This document shows, piece by piece, positions 25,766 through 34,210 of a stretch of 64,000 bases of DNA. Source of the stretch: Suilimivivens aceti. GTDB lineage: Bacteria; Bacillota; Clostridia; Lachnospirales; Lachnospiraceae. The notes under the pieces are model-generated. The model made no database searches. It worked only from the letters and a program-made list of their open reading frames with translations, and was not told where the DNA came from. Made by a program: the position numbers and the translations under genes. The stretch spans positions 124,001-188,000 of the forward strand of contig NZ_JAOQKJ010000008.1 of the NCBI RefSeq assembly GCF_025567405.1, given 5' to 3'. Each line of letters starts with the position of its first letter. Position 1 is the stretch's first letter.

Positions 25766-25824
25766 AAAAGTTGACAAATCAACTTCTGTCATTATAATTC
25801 CATGATGTTGATTTGTCAACTTTT
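25766..25824 (-). promoter_or_regulatory. marR-degV promoter between two identical inverted operators
   Basis: Two perfect 18-bp arms, AAAAGTTGACAAATCAAC at 25766-25783 and its reverse complement at 25807-25824, 23 bp apart. Each contains the palindrome GTTGA-CAAA-TCAAC. Minus strand: -35 TTGACA at 25814-25819 (inside one arm), 17 bp, -10 TATAAT at 25791-25796. On the plus strand the other arm gives TTGACA at 25771-25776, 16 bp, TATAAT at 25793-25798, so the element is nearly symmetric. Confidence 0.85.
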
Positions 25825-25860
25825 ATCCAATTATCCTTTTATTCTTCTGTTAACCGTTTC

Positions 25861-28179
25861 CTAGCGCTCTTTTGTCAGATGCCAGATATCTCTGTTGTAT
25901 TCTGCAATGGTTCTGTCAGATGAGAAGAAGCCAGCCTTGGCGATGTTCACAAGCATCATCTTCTTCCACTTTGCTCTGTCTTCATAATCAGCGAACATTC
26001 TGTCCTTGGTTTCTATATAATCTTCCAGATCCAGTAATGTCATGAACCAGTCTTTGTTCAGAAGCTCATTGTAGAGCCTTGTCAGATTTTCCTTGTGGCC
26101 TGCTGCCAGTGCCTGCTTACCAACGATGAAATCAACAGCTTCTTTGATCACAGGGCTCTTCTCATAGTAGTCCTTGGAAACATAATCAGCCTTTTCATAG
26201 TGCCTTATAACGGTCTCAGAATCCTTACCAAAGATGTAAATATTGTCATCACCAACTAACTCGTGGATCTCTACGTTAGCACCGTCGGATGTGCCAAGGG
26301 TTACTGCACCATTCAGCATGAACTTCATATTTCCGGTACCGGATGCTTCCTTACTTGCCAGTGAGATCTGCTCAGAAATATCACAGGCGGGGATCAGCCT
26401 CTCTGCATAGCTTACATTGTAATTCTCTACCATAAGAACTGTCATGTAAGGACTTACATCAGGATCATTGTTTACGATATCCTGCAGTACAAGGATCAGG
26501 TGGATGATATCCTGCGCAATGATATAAGCAGGAGCTGCCTTTGCACCAAAGATAAAGGTCATCGGTCTTGCCGGCTTCTTGCCCTTCTTGATCTCCAGAT
26601 ATTTGTGGATAATGTACAGTGCATTCATCTGCTGACGCTTATACTCATGCAGTCTCTTGACCTGGATATCAAATACGGAATCGGGATTTAAGGTAACACC
26701 CTCATTTTCCTTCACATAAGCTGCCAGCTTCTTCTTCTGGTCGTATTTGATCTCGGCAATACGATCCAGAACTGCCGGTGTATCCTTGAATTCAAGCAGC
26801 TTCTCCAGCTTGTCTGCATCCTTTTTGAAGCCATCTCCGATCGTTTCTGCAAGAAATCCTGCAAGCTCTCTGTTACATGATAAAAGCCATCTTCTGAAGG
26901 TGATACCATTGGTCTTATTATTGAACTTCTCAGGGTAAATCTTATAAAAAGCATTCAGCTCTGTCTCTTCCAGGATCTGGGTATGGATTGCAGCAACACC
27001 ATTGACAGAGAATCCATAATGGATATCAATGCGTGCCATATGAACACGACCGTCCTTGTCAATGATCTGTACCCTTTCATCCTTATACTTTGCTGCTACT
27101 CTCTTATCCAGCTCCTTGATGTAAGGAACGAGCTGGGGAACTACCTTCTCCAGATACTTAAGCGGCCACTTCTCCAGCGCTTCTGCCAGGATCGTATGAT
27201 TAGTGTATGCACAGGTTTTTCTTACAACCTCGATCGCCTCATCAATTGTAAATGCCTTCTCCTCAACAAGGATACGGATCAATTCCGGAATGATCATGGT
27301 CGGATGCGTATCGTTGATCTGGATGACTGCATGATCATACATCTTACGGAGATCAAACTTCTTCTCCTTCATCTCAGCCAGGATCAGCTGGGCTGCATTA
27401 CTTACCATAAAGTACTGCTGATAAATACGGAGCAGGTTTCCTGCCTCATCAGAATCATCCGGATAAAGGAACAGTGTCAGATTTTTCTCGATCGCTTCCT
27501 TATCAAACTGGATACCCTCCTTTACGAGGCTCTCATCCAGTGACTCGATATCAAACAGATGAAGCTTGTTTACACCGCTGTCATAGCCCGCTACATCAAT
27601 ATCATATAATCTGGAGGTTACTTTTTTCTTTCCAAAATAAACATCATAAGTAATATCTGTCTTAGTCAGCCAGGAATTCTCCTCGATCCAGGCATTTTTC
27701 TCTGCTGTCTGCAGCTTATCCTTAAATACCTGCTTAAACAGACCAAAATGATAATTAAGTCCGATTCCTTCTCCGGGAAGACCAAGAGTTGCAATAGAAT
27801 CCAGGAAGCATGCCGCCAGTCTTCCAAGACCACCGTTTCCAAGAGACGGTTCCGGCTCCACTTCCTCGATCACGGACAGCTTCTTGCCATACTTTTCAAG
27901 AATATCGCTCATCTTATCATAAACGCCGAGATTGATCAGATTGTTGGAAAGTAATTTGCCGATCAGAAATTCTGCGGAAATGTAATATACTTTCTTTTCC
28001 CCTTCATTGCAATCAGATACTGCCATCAGTCTCTTTGTCAGAATTAATACCGCATAATAGGTTTCCTGATCTGTCAGAGCAGACAGTTCCTTGCCATACA
28101 TCTCTTTTGCGATTTCCATTAACTGTTCTTCCAGATTCAGAACCAGAATATCCTTCTGTAAATTCGTTTGTGCTGCCAT
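25861..28179 (-). CDS. glgP: Glycogen/maltodextrin (alpha-glucan) phosphorylase
   Basis: 772-residue GT35 phosphorylase that releases glucose 1-phosphate from alpha-1,4-glucans with pyridoxal phosphate as cofactor. EPSLGNGGLGRLAACFLDS (glucan and substrate binding) and the cofactor-lysine region EASGTGNMKFMLNGA followed by TSDGANVEI are intact. The length is in the bacterial MalP/GlgP range; glycogen versus maltodextrin preference is not decidable. The start follows AGGAGGG. Its promoter spacer holds a LacI-type palindrome, and the adjacent upstream gene encodes a LacI-family regulator. Confidence 0.95.
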   Translation of the reverse strand: MAAQTNLQKDILVLNLEEQLMEIAKEMYGKELSALTDQETYYAVLILTKRLMAVSDCNEGEKKVYYISAEFLIGKLLSNNLINLGVYDKMSDILEKYGKKLSVIEEVEPEPSLGNGGLGRLAACFLDSIATLGLPGEGIGLNYHFGLFKQVFKDKLQTAEKNAWIEENSWLTKTDITYDVYFGKKKVTSRLYDIDVAGYDSGVNKLHLFDIESLDESLVKEGIQFDKEAIEKNLTLFLYPDDSDEAGNLLRIYQQYFMVSNAAQLILAEMKEKKFDLRKMYDHAVIQINDTHPTMIIPELIRILVEEKAFTIDEAIEVVRKTCAYTNHTILAEALEKWPLKYLEKVVPQLVPYIKELDKRVAAKYKDERVQIIDKDGRVHMARIDIHYGFSVNGVAAIHTQILEETELNAFYKIYPEKFNNKTNGITFRRWLLSCNRELAGFLAETIGDGFKKDADKLEKLLEFKDTPAVLDRIAEIKYDQKKKLAAYVKENEGVTLNPDSVFDIQVKRLHEYKRQQMNALYIIHKYLEIKKGKKPARPMTFIFGAKAAPAYIIAQDIIHLILVLQDIVNNDPDVSPYMTVLMVENYNVSYAERLIPACDISEQISLASKEASGTGNMKFMLNGAVTLGTSDGANVEIHELVGDDNIYIFGKDSETVIRHYEKADYVSKDYYEKSPVIKEAVDFIVGKQALAAGHKENLTRLYNELLNKDWFMTLLDLEDYIETKDRMFADYEDRAKWKKMMLVNIAKAGFFSSDRTIAEYNRDIWHLTKER

Positions 28180-28281
28180 AACACCCTCCTGTTTATCTCA
28201 TATAATTTTCTTGTTATTTTCTCATCAGCTGTTGCCTTGAAATACCCTGTTTTACTACGTTTCCCCCTGCTGATTGAGGTC

Positions 28282-28310
28282 AGTATATCATAGGAAAACG
28301 TTTTCCGCAA
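28282..28310 (-). promoter_or_regulatory. glgP: glgP promoter with a LacI/CcpA-type operator in the spacer
   Basis: Minus strand: -35 TTGCGG at 28305-28310, 17-bp spacer, -10 TATACT at 28282-28287. The spacer is largely the perfect palindrome GGAAAACGTTTTCC (28293-28306). A repressor bound there would exclude RNA polymerase. Confidence 0.7.
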
Positions 28311-28325
28311 GTATTTCTTCAAATT

Positions 28326-29315
28326 CTATGCAATAATATCCTCATATTTCATCCTTACAAGGCTGTGCTTCATCACGATATTCCTGCCATAGCCACCATT
28401 CATAAGCTCCTGCAGCTCCTCCATTGCACTCTCAGATATACTGGCAAAATCCTGTCTTACCGTATTCATCTGCTTACCGACATAACCCATCAGGATGATC
28501 CCGTCAAAGCCGCATACGGGACGGAAAATGTCCATCTGGATCAATGCTTTCATGGCACCGATCGCCATCAGATCCGAAGCACATACAACTATATCCTTAT
28601 TTTTCGCATACTTCAGCGTGATATTCCTTGCCTGAAGCTCCGAAAACTCTCCATTCCTTACCAGCATGGTCAGATTCTTTTCTTTTACAAGATCCTCCAT
28701 GCCCCTGATCCTCTCATCCGTCACATAGCCATTCCGCTTCCCGGCAATATACAGGATCCTCTTACAGTTATTCTCCATGACAGTCTTGGCCGCCACCTCA
28801 TACTGCGCCCTTCTGTGATCTACCCCGATACAGCTTGTACTGACATTGACAAAAGGCGCATCGATCACCACACATTTGAACTTGCCGGTCGAGATCAGAC
28901 GGTGAAGCACCTTATCCTCTTTACTCATTCCATAAATAATGATCCCGGTGATACTCTGGGACTGCAGATATCTTGCCACCTCATCTGCCGTTTTATTCTG
29001 GAACATGAAGAAAAACAGTGTGATCACATCCAGGTTCAGCTCCATAGCCTTATTCAGGGCGCCTGAAATATACTGCATATCAATCTCATCGATCGCATTT
29101 GTCTTCATATTGCTGTTGATCAGAAGTGCCACTCTTCCCGCCTGCTTGGAGGAAAGCGCCGCTGCTACGGAATTGGGCACAAAGTTCAGTTCTTCCACCG
29201 CCTTATTTACCCGCTGCCTTGTCTCTTCACTGACATTGGGATACCCATTCAGCACCTTTGATACGGTAGAAATCGCAACCCCGGCGCACTTTGCCACATC
29301 CTTAATTGATACCAT
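28326..29315 (-). CDS. LacI-family transcriptional regulator
   Basis: 329-residue regulator: N-terminal helix-turn-helix SIKDVAKCAGVAISTVSKVL (20 residues shown), hinge helix AAALSSKQAGRVALL, and a periplasmic-binding-protein-like effector domain. It lies directly upstream of glgP on the same strand, with the GGAAAACGTTTTCC palindrome in between, so control of alpha-glucan use (MalR-like) is the natural guess. CcpA could also read that site. The start at 29315 follows GAGAGGGA. Confidence 0.85.
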   Translation of the reverse strand: MVSIKDVAKCAGVAISTVSKVLNGYPNVSEETRQRVNKAVEELNFVPNSVAAALSSKQAGRVALLINSNMKTNAIDEIDMQYISGALNKAMELNLDVITLFFFMFQNKTADEVARYLQSQSITGIIIYGMSKEDKVLHRLISTGKFKCVVIDAPFVNVSTSCIGVDHRRAQYEVAAKTVMENNCKRILYIAGKRNGYVTDERIRGMEDLVKEKNLTMLVRNGEFSELQARNITLKYAKNKDIVVCASDLMAIGAMKALIQMDIFRPVCGFDGIILMGYVGKQMNTVRQDFASISESAMEELQELMNGGYGRNIVMKHSLVRMKYEDIIA

Positions 29316-29368
29316 AAATCCCTCTCAATCTTGAAAAATACCCTGTAACAATTAATCTTTTTTCCTTT

Positions 29369-29399
29369 TAAAAAGGGGCTGTCATCAGCCCCTTTTTAT
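29369..29399 (-). terminator. Terminator of the CheX/CheY operon
   Basis: Hairpin AAAAAGGGGCTG / CAGCCCCTTTTT directly after the response regulator stop, with T-runs on both strands. It separates the pair from the lacI gene downstream. Confidence 0.9.
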
Positions 29400-29764
29400 T
29401 ACAGTGATTCTACAATCTTATTGATTGCCTTTACTACCTCTTCCTTATCAAAAGGCTTGGTGATAAACTCATCAGCACCATACTTGACAGCCTGGATCAT
29501 CTTCTCTTTCTGACCCGCTGCTGTAATCATGATCACTCTTGCTTTTTCATTTTCATGTTTAATAAGCTGCAGTGCCTGGATACCATCTGTTACTGGCATA
29601 GTAATATCCATGGTCACAATATCCGGATGTAACTCCTTGTATTTCAGATACCCGTCATCTCCATTTACAGCCTCGGCTATGACCTCATGACCGTTCTCTT
29701 CAAGCAAACCCTTTAGTATTTTCCTGGATGTTCTGGAATCATCCACAACGAGTATTTTAGCCAT
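29399..29764 (-). CDS. CheY-like single-domain response regulator
   Basis: 121-residue receiver domain with no output domain. Acidic pair DD at 8-9, phospho-acceptor D53 (DIVTMDITMP), switch threonine in ITAAGQ and the lysine of ITKPF are all present, so it should be phosphorylatable. Its cognate kinase is not in the window. It follows the CheX-like gene by 13 bases and shares its transcript. A role in chemotaxis or surface behaviour is only inferred from CheX pairing. Confidence 0.88.
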   Translation of the reverse strand: MAKILVVDDSRTSRKILKGLLEENGHEVIAEAVNGDDGYLKYKELHPDIVTMDITMPVTDGIQALQLIKHENEKARVIMITAAGQKEKMIQAVKYGADEFITKPFDKEEVVKAINKIVESL

Positions 29765-29777
29765 CTTCCTTTTCCTC

Positions 29778-30662
29778 CTACTTCATTTCAATCTCATCAC
29801 CGATGGCGATCATAAGATCGACACAGTCATTTTTAATATGAATTGGCAGGACAAGCATTTTTCTGCTTTCAAAGCCCTGAATTCCGGTCTTGAAGGAAGG
29901 GGGCATCAGTTCCAGAGAACTTCCGTCCTTACACTCGGAAACATACAATCCATTAATACAGTTCAATAATTCACCGATCGCATCCAGTGCATCCTCATCC
30001 ACCGATGTGAACTCTTCCTGCCCAAATACAGAAGCAGTAAACTGAAGTGCATTGCCCTTACCACCTAGCGCACTGACAAATCCCTTCTCACCCTCAACCT
30101 TCTGCAGGGCACCGTTTTCATCCTCTGTCTTCTGCATGATATAGGCTTTGTCTGGATATAGTCCAGTATCTACCAGTCTCATCAGGGTACGGACTGCCGT
30201 CCCTGCAATTCCATAATACGCTTCACTGTCTACAGGAAGAAAAAGTGGAAGAATACTGTCTACATCATCACTCTTCAGGGCATCCATATCAGATGCCGTA
30301 AAATTGTTTTCGCACCGATAATCCAAAAGAATCTGTTCCAGCTGCTCAATCGTCATAAGCTGTTGATTTTCCATTGCCTGTGCAAAGGCAAGATAAGCAT
30401 TTCCCTGCTTCTTCAGGAGGCTGTTGACCTGTCCTTCTGTCAGATAACCTTTTTCTACAGCAATATCGCCGAAGCGCCTGTCCATCACAGCCTGAAGCTG
30501 ATTTACTCTGTCAGCCTCCTCCTGTGTCATCAGTCCTTCTGCTACTGCGATCAGTCCGAGCTTTACTCTTACTTTCTGCTGCTCATTCAGGATATCTCTG
30601 AACTGTTCTCCGGTAAGAAGTCCTTTCTCCATCAGATAATTCCCCACAATACTTGATACCAC
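29778..30662 (-). CDS. CheX-domain protein with N-terminal GspE-N-like repeats
   Basis: 294-residue protein. The C-terminal half (about 135-290) resembles the CheX/CheC phosphatase fold seen beside CheY-type regulators. The N-terminal half has helical repeats of the pattern G-x-(L/V)-(L/M)-(T/S)-x-EQ (LMEKGLLTGEQFRDILNEQQ, 20 residues shown; VEKGYLTEGQVNSLLKKQG), which recall the N-terminal domain of GspE/MshE ATPases. Translation starts at GTG (30662), behind GAGGAGG. Dephosphorylation of the adjacent CheY-like protein is a reasonable inference. No flagellar or pilus gene is nearby. Confidence 0.65.
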   Translation of the reverse strand: MVSSIVGNYLMEKGLLTGEQFRDILNEQQKVRVKLGLIAVAEGLMTQEEADRVNQLQAVMDRRFGDIAVEKGYLTEGQVNSLLKKQGNAYLAFAQAMENQQLMTIEQLEQILLDYRCENNFTASDMDALKSDDVDSILPLFLPVDSEAYYGIAGTAVRTLMRLVDTGLYPDKAYIMQKTEDENGALQKVEGEKGFVSALGGKGNALQFTASVFGQEEFTSVDEDALDAIGELLNCINGLYVSECKDGSSLELMPPSFKTGIQGFESRKMLVLPIHIKNDCVDLMIAIGDEIEMK

Positions 30663-30749
30663 AGCGTAACCTCCTCATTTTCCCTCATTCGTATATTCTG
30701 CTCTTGCAGTGGCACTTGCTTTCTTATCTTTATCCTTCTGTTCTACAAA

Positions 30750-30778
30750 ATTATAACAGAATCCTTCTGTTAAAACAA
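30750..30778 (-). promoter_or_regulatory. CheX/CheY promoter with palindrome in spacer
   Basis: Minus strand: -35 TTGTTT at 30773-30778, 17-bp spacer, -10 TATAAT at 30750-30755. The spacer contains ACAGAAGGATTCTGT (30756-30770), a perfect 6-3-6 palindrome that could be an operator. Confidence 0.6.
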
Positions 30779-30789
30779 TGGTAAAAGAA

Positions 30790-30837
30790 AATGGAAAAGA
30801 AAAAAGGATCCCTTGTAAAAAGGATCCCCTGTAAAAA
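30790..30837 (-). terminator. Probable terminator of the GH3 gene
   Basis: Two GGATCC-centred elements 16 bases apart after the stop. On the minus strand GGATCC can pair with GGATCC, with G-U extension, before TTTTTTC. The stem is short. Confidence 0.4.
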
Positions 30838-32946
30838 TTATATATGAAGTCTCACGCTCTTCTTCCCGGACAGCTCTCTCGTACGTTCATCCGGCTGTCC
30901 AAATCCTATATAAATATCTGCCCCCAGACCTGTATGCACTGACCTGCCCTCTTCATCTACAACTGTAAATGATTTTGCCGGAATTTCCAGCGTCGCAGTC
31001 TTTTCTTCTCCTGGTGCAAATGCCACACGCTTAAACACAGCAAGCTTTGGATTAGGCACTTCATTGGCATCCTCTACCTGCACATAAGCCTGCAGTATAT
31101 CCTCTGTGGGGACAGCTCCATAATTTACGGCCCTTACTTCAACATATACACTCTGTTCTTTTGTCTGTGCATAATCCACATCACTTATCAGCCTTACCTC
31201 CACAATCTGTGTATCTGCATAATTCAGGCCATATCCAAACGGATAAAGTGGTGCTTTTTCCACAAAGCGGTACGTCCGGTTTTTCATGGAATAATCGTCA
31301 AAGTCAGGCATTCCCTGTAAATTGCGGTAAATAGTGATTGGCAATTTCCCGGAAGGGGATATCTCCCCAAACAGGATATCTGCAACGGCTTTTCCACCGC
31401 GTGCTCCCGGATACCACGTCTGAAGAACTGCGTTCGCCTTATCATCTGCCAGATTCAGATCCATGGCACTTCCTGCCATCATGCATACGATAAACGGAAC
31501 CTCCATTTCCGCAATGATTTCCAGAAGTCTCTGCTGGGAAGGCGGCAGCATCAGATTCTGCTTATCCCCGGATGCATATTCATTACCGGTATCTCCTTCT
31601 TCTCCCTCAAGGCTTTCATCCAGTCCAAGACACAGGATAACAAGATCTGAATGCTCTGCAACTGTCATTGCCTCTGAGATACGGTCATCCTCTCTTGCCA
31701 GTTTTTCTACCTGATCTAAAAACAGATGACACCCTTCAGAATAAAGTACCCTGACATCATCTCCCACATAGTCCTGAATGCCTTCCAGCACGGTAACATA
31801 TCTTGAAGCCGTACCATGATAATTGCCTATCAGAGCGGCTCTGGAATTGGCATTTGGACCAATCACTCCGATTGTTTTCAGTTTTTCCTTCTGTAAGGGC
31901 AGGATACCATCATTTTTCAGCAATACGACACTCTTATGTGCTGCCTCTACTGAAAGATCGATATGCTCCCTGCATTCAACAACCTCATACGGAATATGAT
32001 CATATTCCGTCTCATCAAACATTCCAAGCAGAAATCTGGTTGTAAATAAGCGGACAGCCGCTCTCTGCAATAACTCTTTGGAAATCAGTCCCTCTTCATA
32101 GGCATTCAGGATTTTCTGGTAGGTGCAGCCACAATTGACATCACATCCCATCTCCAGTGCCAGCCTGACGCTTTCTTCCGGCCGGCTCGTCACCTTATGA
32201 TGCTCATGAAAATCACGGATAGCCCAGCAGTCTGAAACATAATGTCCTTCAAATCCCCACTGTTTTCTCAGGACTTCTCCCATCAGATAACTATGTGCAC
32301 AGCAGGGCTCTCCATTGGTCCTGTTGTACGCACCCATCACAGCCTCAACCTTACCTTCTTTGACACAGGCCTCGAACTGTGGAAGATAAGTCTCCCAGAG
32401 CTCCTTCATGGTGACCCTGGCGTCAAAAAAGTGGCGTTTATCCTCAGGTCCGGAATGTACAGCAAAATGCTTGGCACATGCTGCTGTGCGCATATATTCA
32501 CCCTCTCCCTGCAGACCCCTGATAAATGCAACACCCAGTCTGGCAATCAGGACCGGATCTTCCCCATAGGTCTCATGTCCTCGTCCCCAGCGGGGATCAC
32601 GGAAAAGATTGACATTGGGTGACCAGAGTGTGATTCCCTTATAAATATCCCGGTCTTCATGTTTTTCATTTTCATTGTATTTGGCTCTTGCCTCTGTAGA
32701 AATGGCAGTTCCGATCCGCTCCAGCAGCTCTTCATCAAAGGTTGCTCCAAGACCAATTGCCTGTGGAAAAACGGTAGCTGTGCCTGCTCTTGCAACACCG
32801 TGCAGGCCTTCATTCCACCAGTTGTATTCAGGAATATCCAGATGTGGAATTTCATCTGCATCAAAGCGCAGCTGTGATGCCAACTCCTCTACACTCATCT
32901 GCTCCACCAATTCAGTTGCCCGTCTGACTGCTTCCTGTCTGTTCAT
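30838..32946 (-). CDS. GH3 beta-glycosidase (beta-xylosidase/beta-glucosidase type)
   Basis: 702-residue family 3 glycoside hydrolase, without signal peptide, so cytosolic. It opens with NWWNEGLHGVARAG and TVFPQAIGLGATFD, a signature common in bacterial beta-xylosidases of this family. Substrate-binding AKHF lies at 158-161, and the likely nucleophile is D239 of GHYVSDCWAI. A (beta/alpha) sandwich domain with LDESLEGEEGD follows, then a C-terminal fibronectin-III-like domain. The start is ATG 32946, with GGAGG five bases upstream. It is divergent from an araC gene and near an ABC importer; intracellular cleavage of imported beta-oligosaccharides is likely, exact sugar unknown. Confidence 0.88.
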   Translation of the reverse strand: MNRQEAVRRATELVEQMSVEELASQLRFDADEIPHLDIPEYNWWNEGLHGVARAGTATVFPQAIGLGATFDEELLERIGTAISTEARAKYNENEKHEDRDIYKGITLWSPNVNLFRDPRWGRGHETYGEDPVLIARLGVAFIRGLQGEGEYMRTAACAKHFAVHSGPEDKRHFFDARVTMKELWETYLPQFEACVKEGKVEAVMGAYNRTNGEPCCAHSYLMGEVLRKQWGFEGHYVSDCWAIRDFHEHHKVTSRPEESVRLALEMGCDVNCGCTYQKILNAYEEGLISKELLQRAAVRLFTTRFLLGMFDETEYDHIPYEVVECREHIDLSVEAAHKSVVLLKNDGILPLQKEKLKTIGVIGPNANSRAALIGNYHGTASRYVTVLEGIQDYVGDDVRVLYSEGCHLFLDQVEKLAREDDRISEAMTVAEHSDLVILCLGLDESLEGEEGDTGNEYASGDKQNLMLPPSQQRLLEIIAEMEVPFIVCMMAGSAMDLNLADDKANAVLQTWYPGARGGKAVADILFGEISPSGKLPITIYRNLQGMPDFDDYSMKNRTYRFVEKAPLYPFGYGLNYADTQIVEVRLISDVDYAQTKEQSVYVEVRAVNYGAVPTEDILQAYVQVEDANEVPNPKLAVFKRVAFAPGEEKTATLEIPAKSFTVVDEEGRSVHTGLGADIYIGFGQPDERTRELSGKKSVRLHI

Positions 32947-33174
32947 ACCTTCCTCCATAAACTATTTTATCTGTTTATAACGATTATTTTACTATACCTG
33001 TGTTGTTATTTTCTAACTTTATATAACTTGTAAAAAAATATATTTTCTGATTTGATTATATTGGTTTCAGGCACGGTTAAACTATACATATATTGCCTGA
33101 AGATATACATATTTTGCTTTTTTGATATCTGTCTGATGTTCCGGATCCTAAATATCTGGATACCTACAAAGCTT

Positions 33175-33203
33175 TTGCATATTACAGAAAAATTGATTAT
33201 AAT
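33175..33203 (+). promoter_or_regulatory. Promoter of the araC-type regulator
   Basis: -35 TTGCAT at 33175-33180, 17-bp spacer, -10 TATAAT at 33198-33203. It lies in the 295-base divergent region between the GH3 gene and the regulator. No clear GH3 promoter was found there; AraC activation would explain a weak one. Confidence 0.7.
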
Positions 33204-33241
33204 ATAGTTATTCTCAAATAATAGAAAAAAGGATGGATTCT

Positions 33242-34183
33242 ATGCGATATAATATTGATCTTAACGAAACAAATTATGTGCAGCCTGTCCGTGGATTTGT
33301 CGAAAGAAAAATGCAGGGCAAAAATACCGAACTGGTTGACTTTGTACCGGAATCCCATATACGAATCTGGTACAATGTACAGATGGAAGGATATCCGTCA
33401 CATCATCATTCTGCAGTTGAAATAATCATCTGCATGCAGTCGGACTATGTTGTCATCGTCAACAATGAGCACTATACGCTACACCCTGGAGATATTCTGA
33501 TCATTCCGCCACATGCCATTCATAAGCTTATCTGTACGGCTCCGGGTATACGTTTTATCTTTCAGGTCAATTTAGATCCCTATACATCATTTCAGGATTA
33601 CAAGACCATGCAGCCGATATTTCTAAAAGCACATCTTATCTCGCCTGATACATCCCGCCATTACGAGCTTCTGTACAATAATTTTGCCAAAATGATCGAA
33701 ATTTATTTCAAAAATGATATTTTCTGGGAAACAGATATTTTTTCACTGTTTTTCAAGAATATTTCCATTTGTGCCAAGGAATACTTTGGGTCAAAAAATA
33801 CATCCAGTGCCTCAATTTCCACGGATGTACAAAAAGAACATTATGACAAATTTTCCAAGCTGCTCATTTATATTGATGAGCACTACGCAGATGACCTCAA
33901 TTTGGAGGATACCGCAGCCATAATCGGATTCTCAAAATTCCATTTTTCAAGATTATTCAAGCAATATACGAACACCACTTTTTATGACTACCTGTGCAAA
34001 AAAAGAATTACCCGGGCGCAGGAAATGTTAGCTGAAAATATTCCGGTCACCTCCGTTGCTTATGAAACCGGTTTTAACACCCCTTCTGCTTTTTGCAGAT
34101 GTTTCAAAAAGCACACCGGATATTCACCCTCTGAATTCCGGAGTAAAAGCGAGCAAACCAAAAAAGAAGCGGACTTTCATTAA
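33242..34183 (+). CDS. AraC-family transcriptional regulator
   Basis: 313-residue regulator. The N-terminal cupin-like sugar-sensing domain contains YPSHHHSAVEIIICM and LHPGDILIIPPHAIHKL. The C-terminal part has two helix-turn-helix motifs of the AraC type (LNLEDTAAIIGFSKFHFSRL and AYETGFNTPSAFCRCFKKHT, each 20 residues). The start is ATG 33242 rather than 33233 because AAAGGA then sits at normal spacing. It is divergent from the GH3 gene and convergent with the ABC importer operon; it is the likely regulator of both. Confidence 0.88.
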   Translation: MRYNIDLNETNYVQPVRGFVERKMQGKNTELVDFVPESHIRIWYNVQMEGYPSHHHSAVEIIICMQSDYVVIVNNEHYTLHPGDILIIPPHAIHKLICTAPGIRFIFQVNLDPYTSFQDYKTMQPIFLKAHLISPDTSRHYELLYNNFAKMIEIYFKNDIFWETDIFSLFFKNISICAKEYFGSKNTSSASISTDVQKEHYDKFSKLLIYIDEHYADDLNLEDTAAIIGFSKFHFSRLFKQYTNTTFYDYLCKKRITRAQEMLAENIPVTSVAYETGFNTPSAFCRCFKKHTGYSPSEFRSKSEQTKKEADFH

Positions 34184-34200
34184 AAGTCCACTTCTTTTTT
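34161..34200. terminator. Bidirectional terminator (araC / ABC permease)
   Basis: AAGAAG-GGACTTT and AAAGTCC-CTTCTT arms with one mismatch, flanked by A- and T-runs. It spans the araC stop codon and ends 11 bases before the converging permease gene stop. Confidence 0.85.
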
Positions 34201-34210
34201 GGTATAAATA

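Noticed and set aside
28137..28322. Minus-strand frame of about 60 codons upstream of glgP
   Set aside because: It covers the glgP promoter, operator and ribosome site in a different frame.
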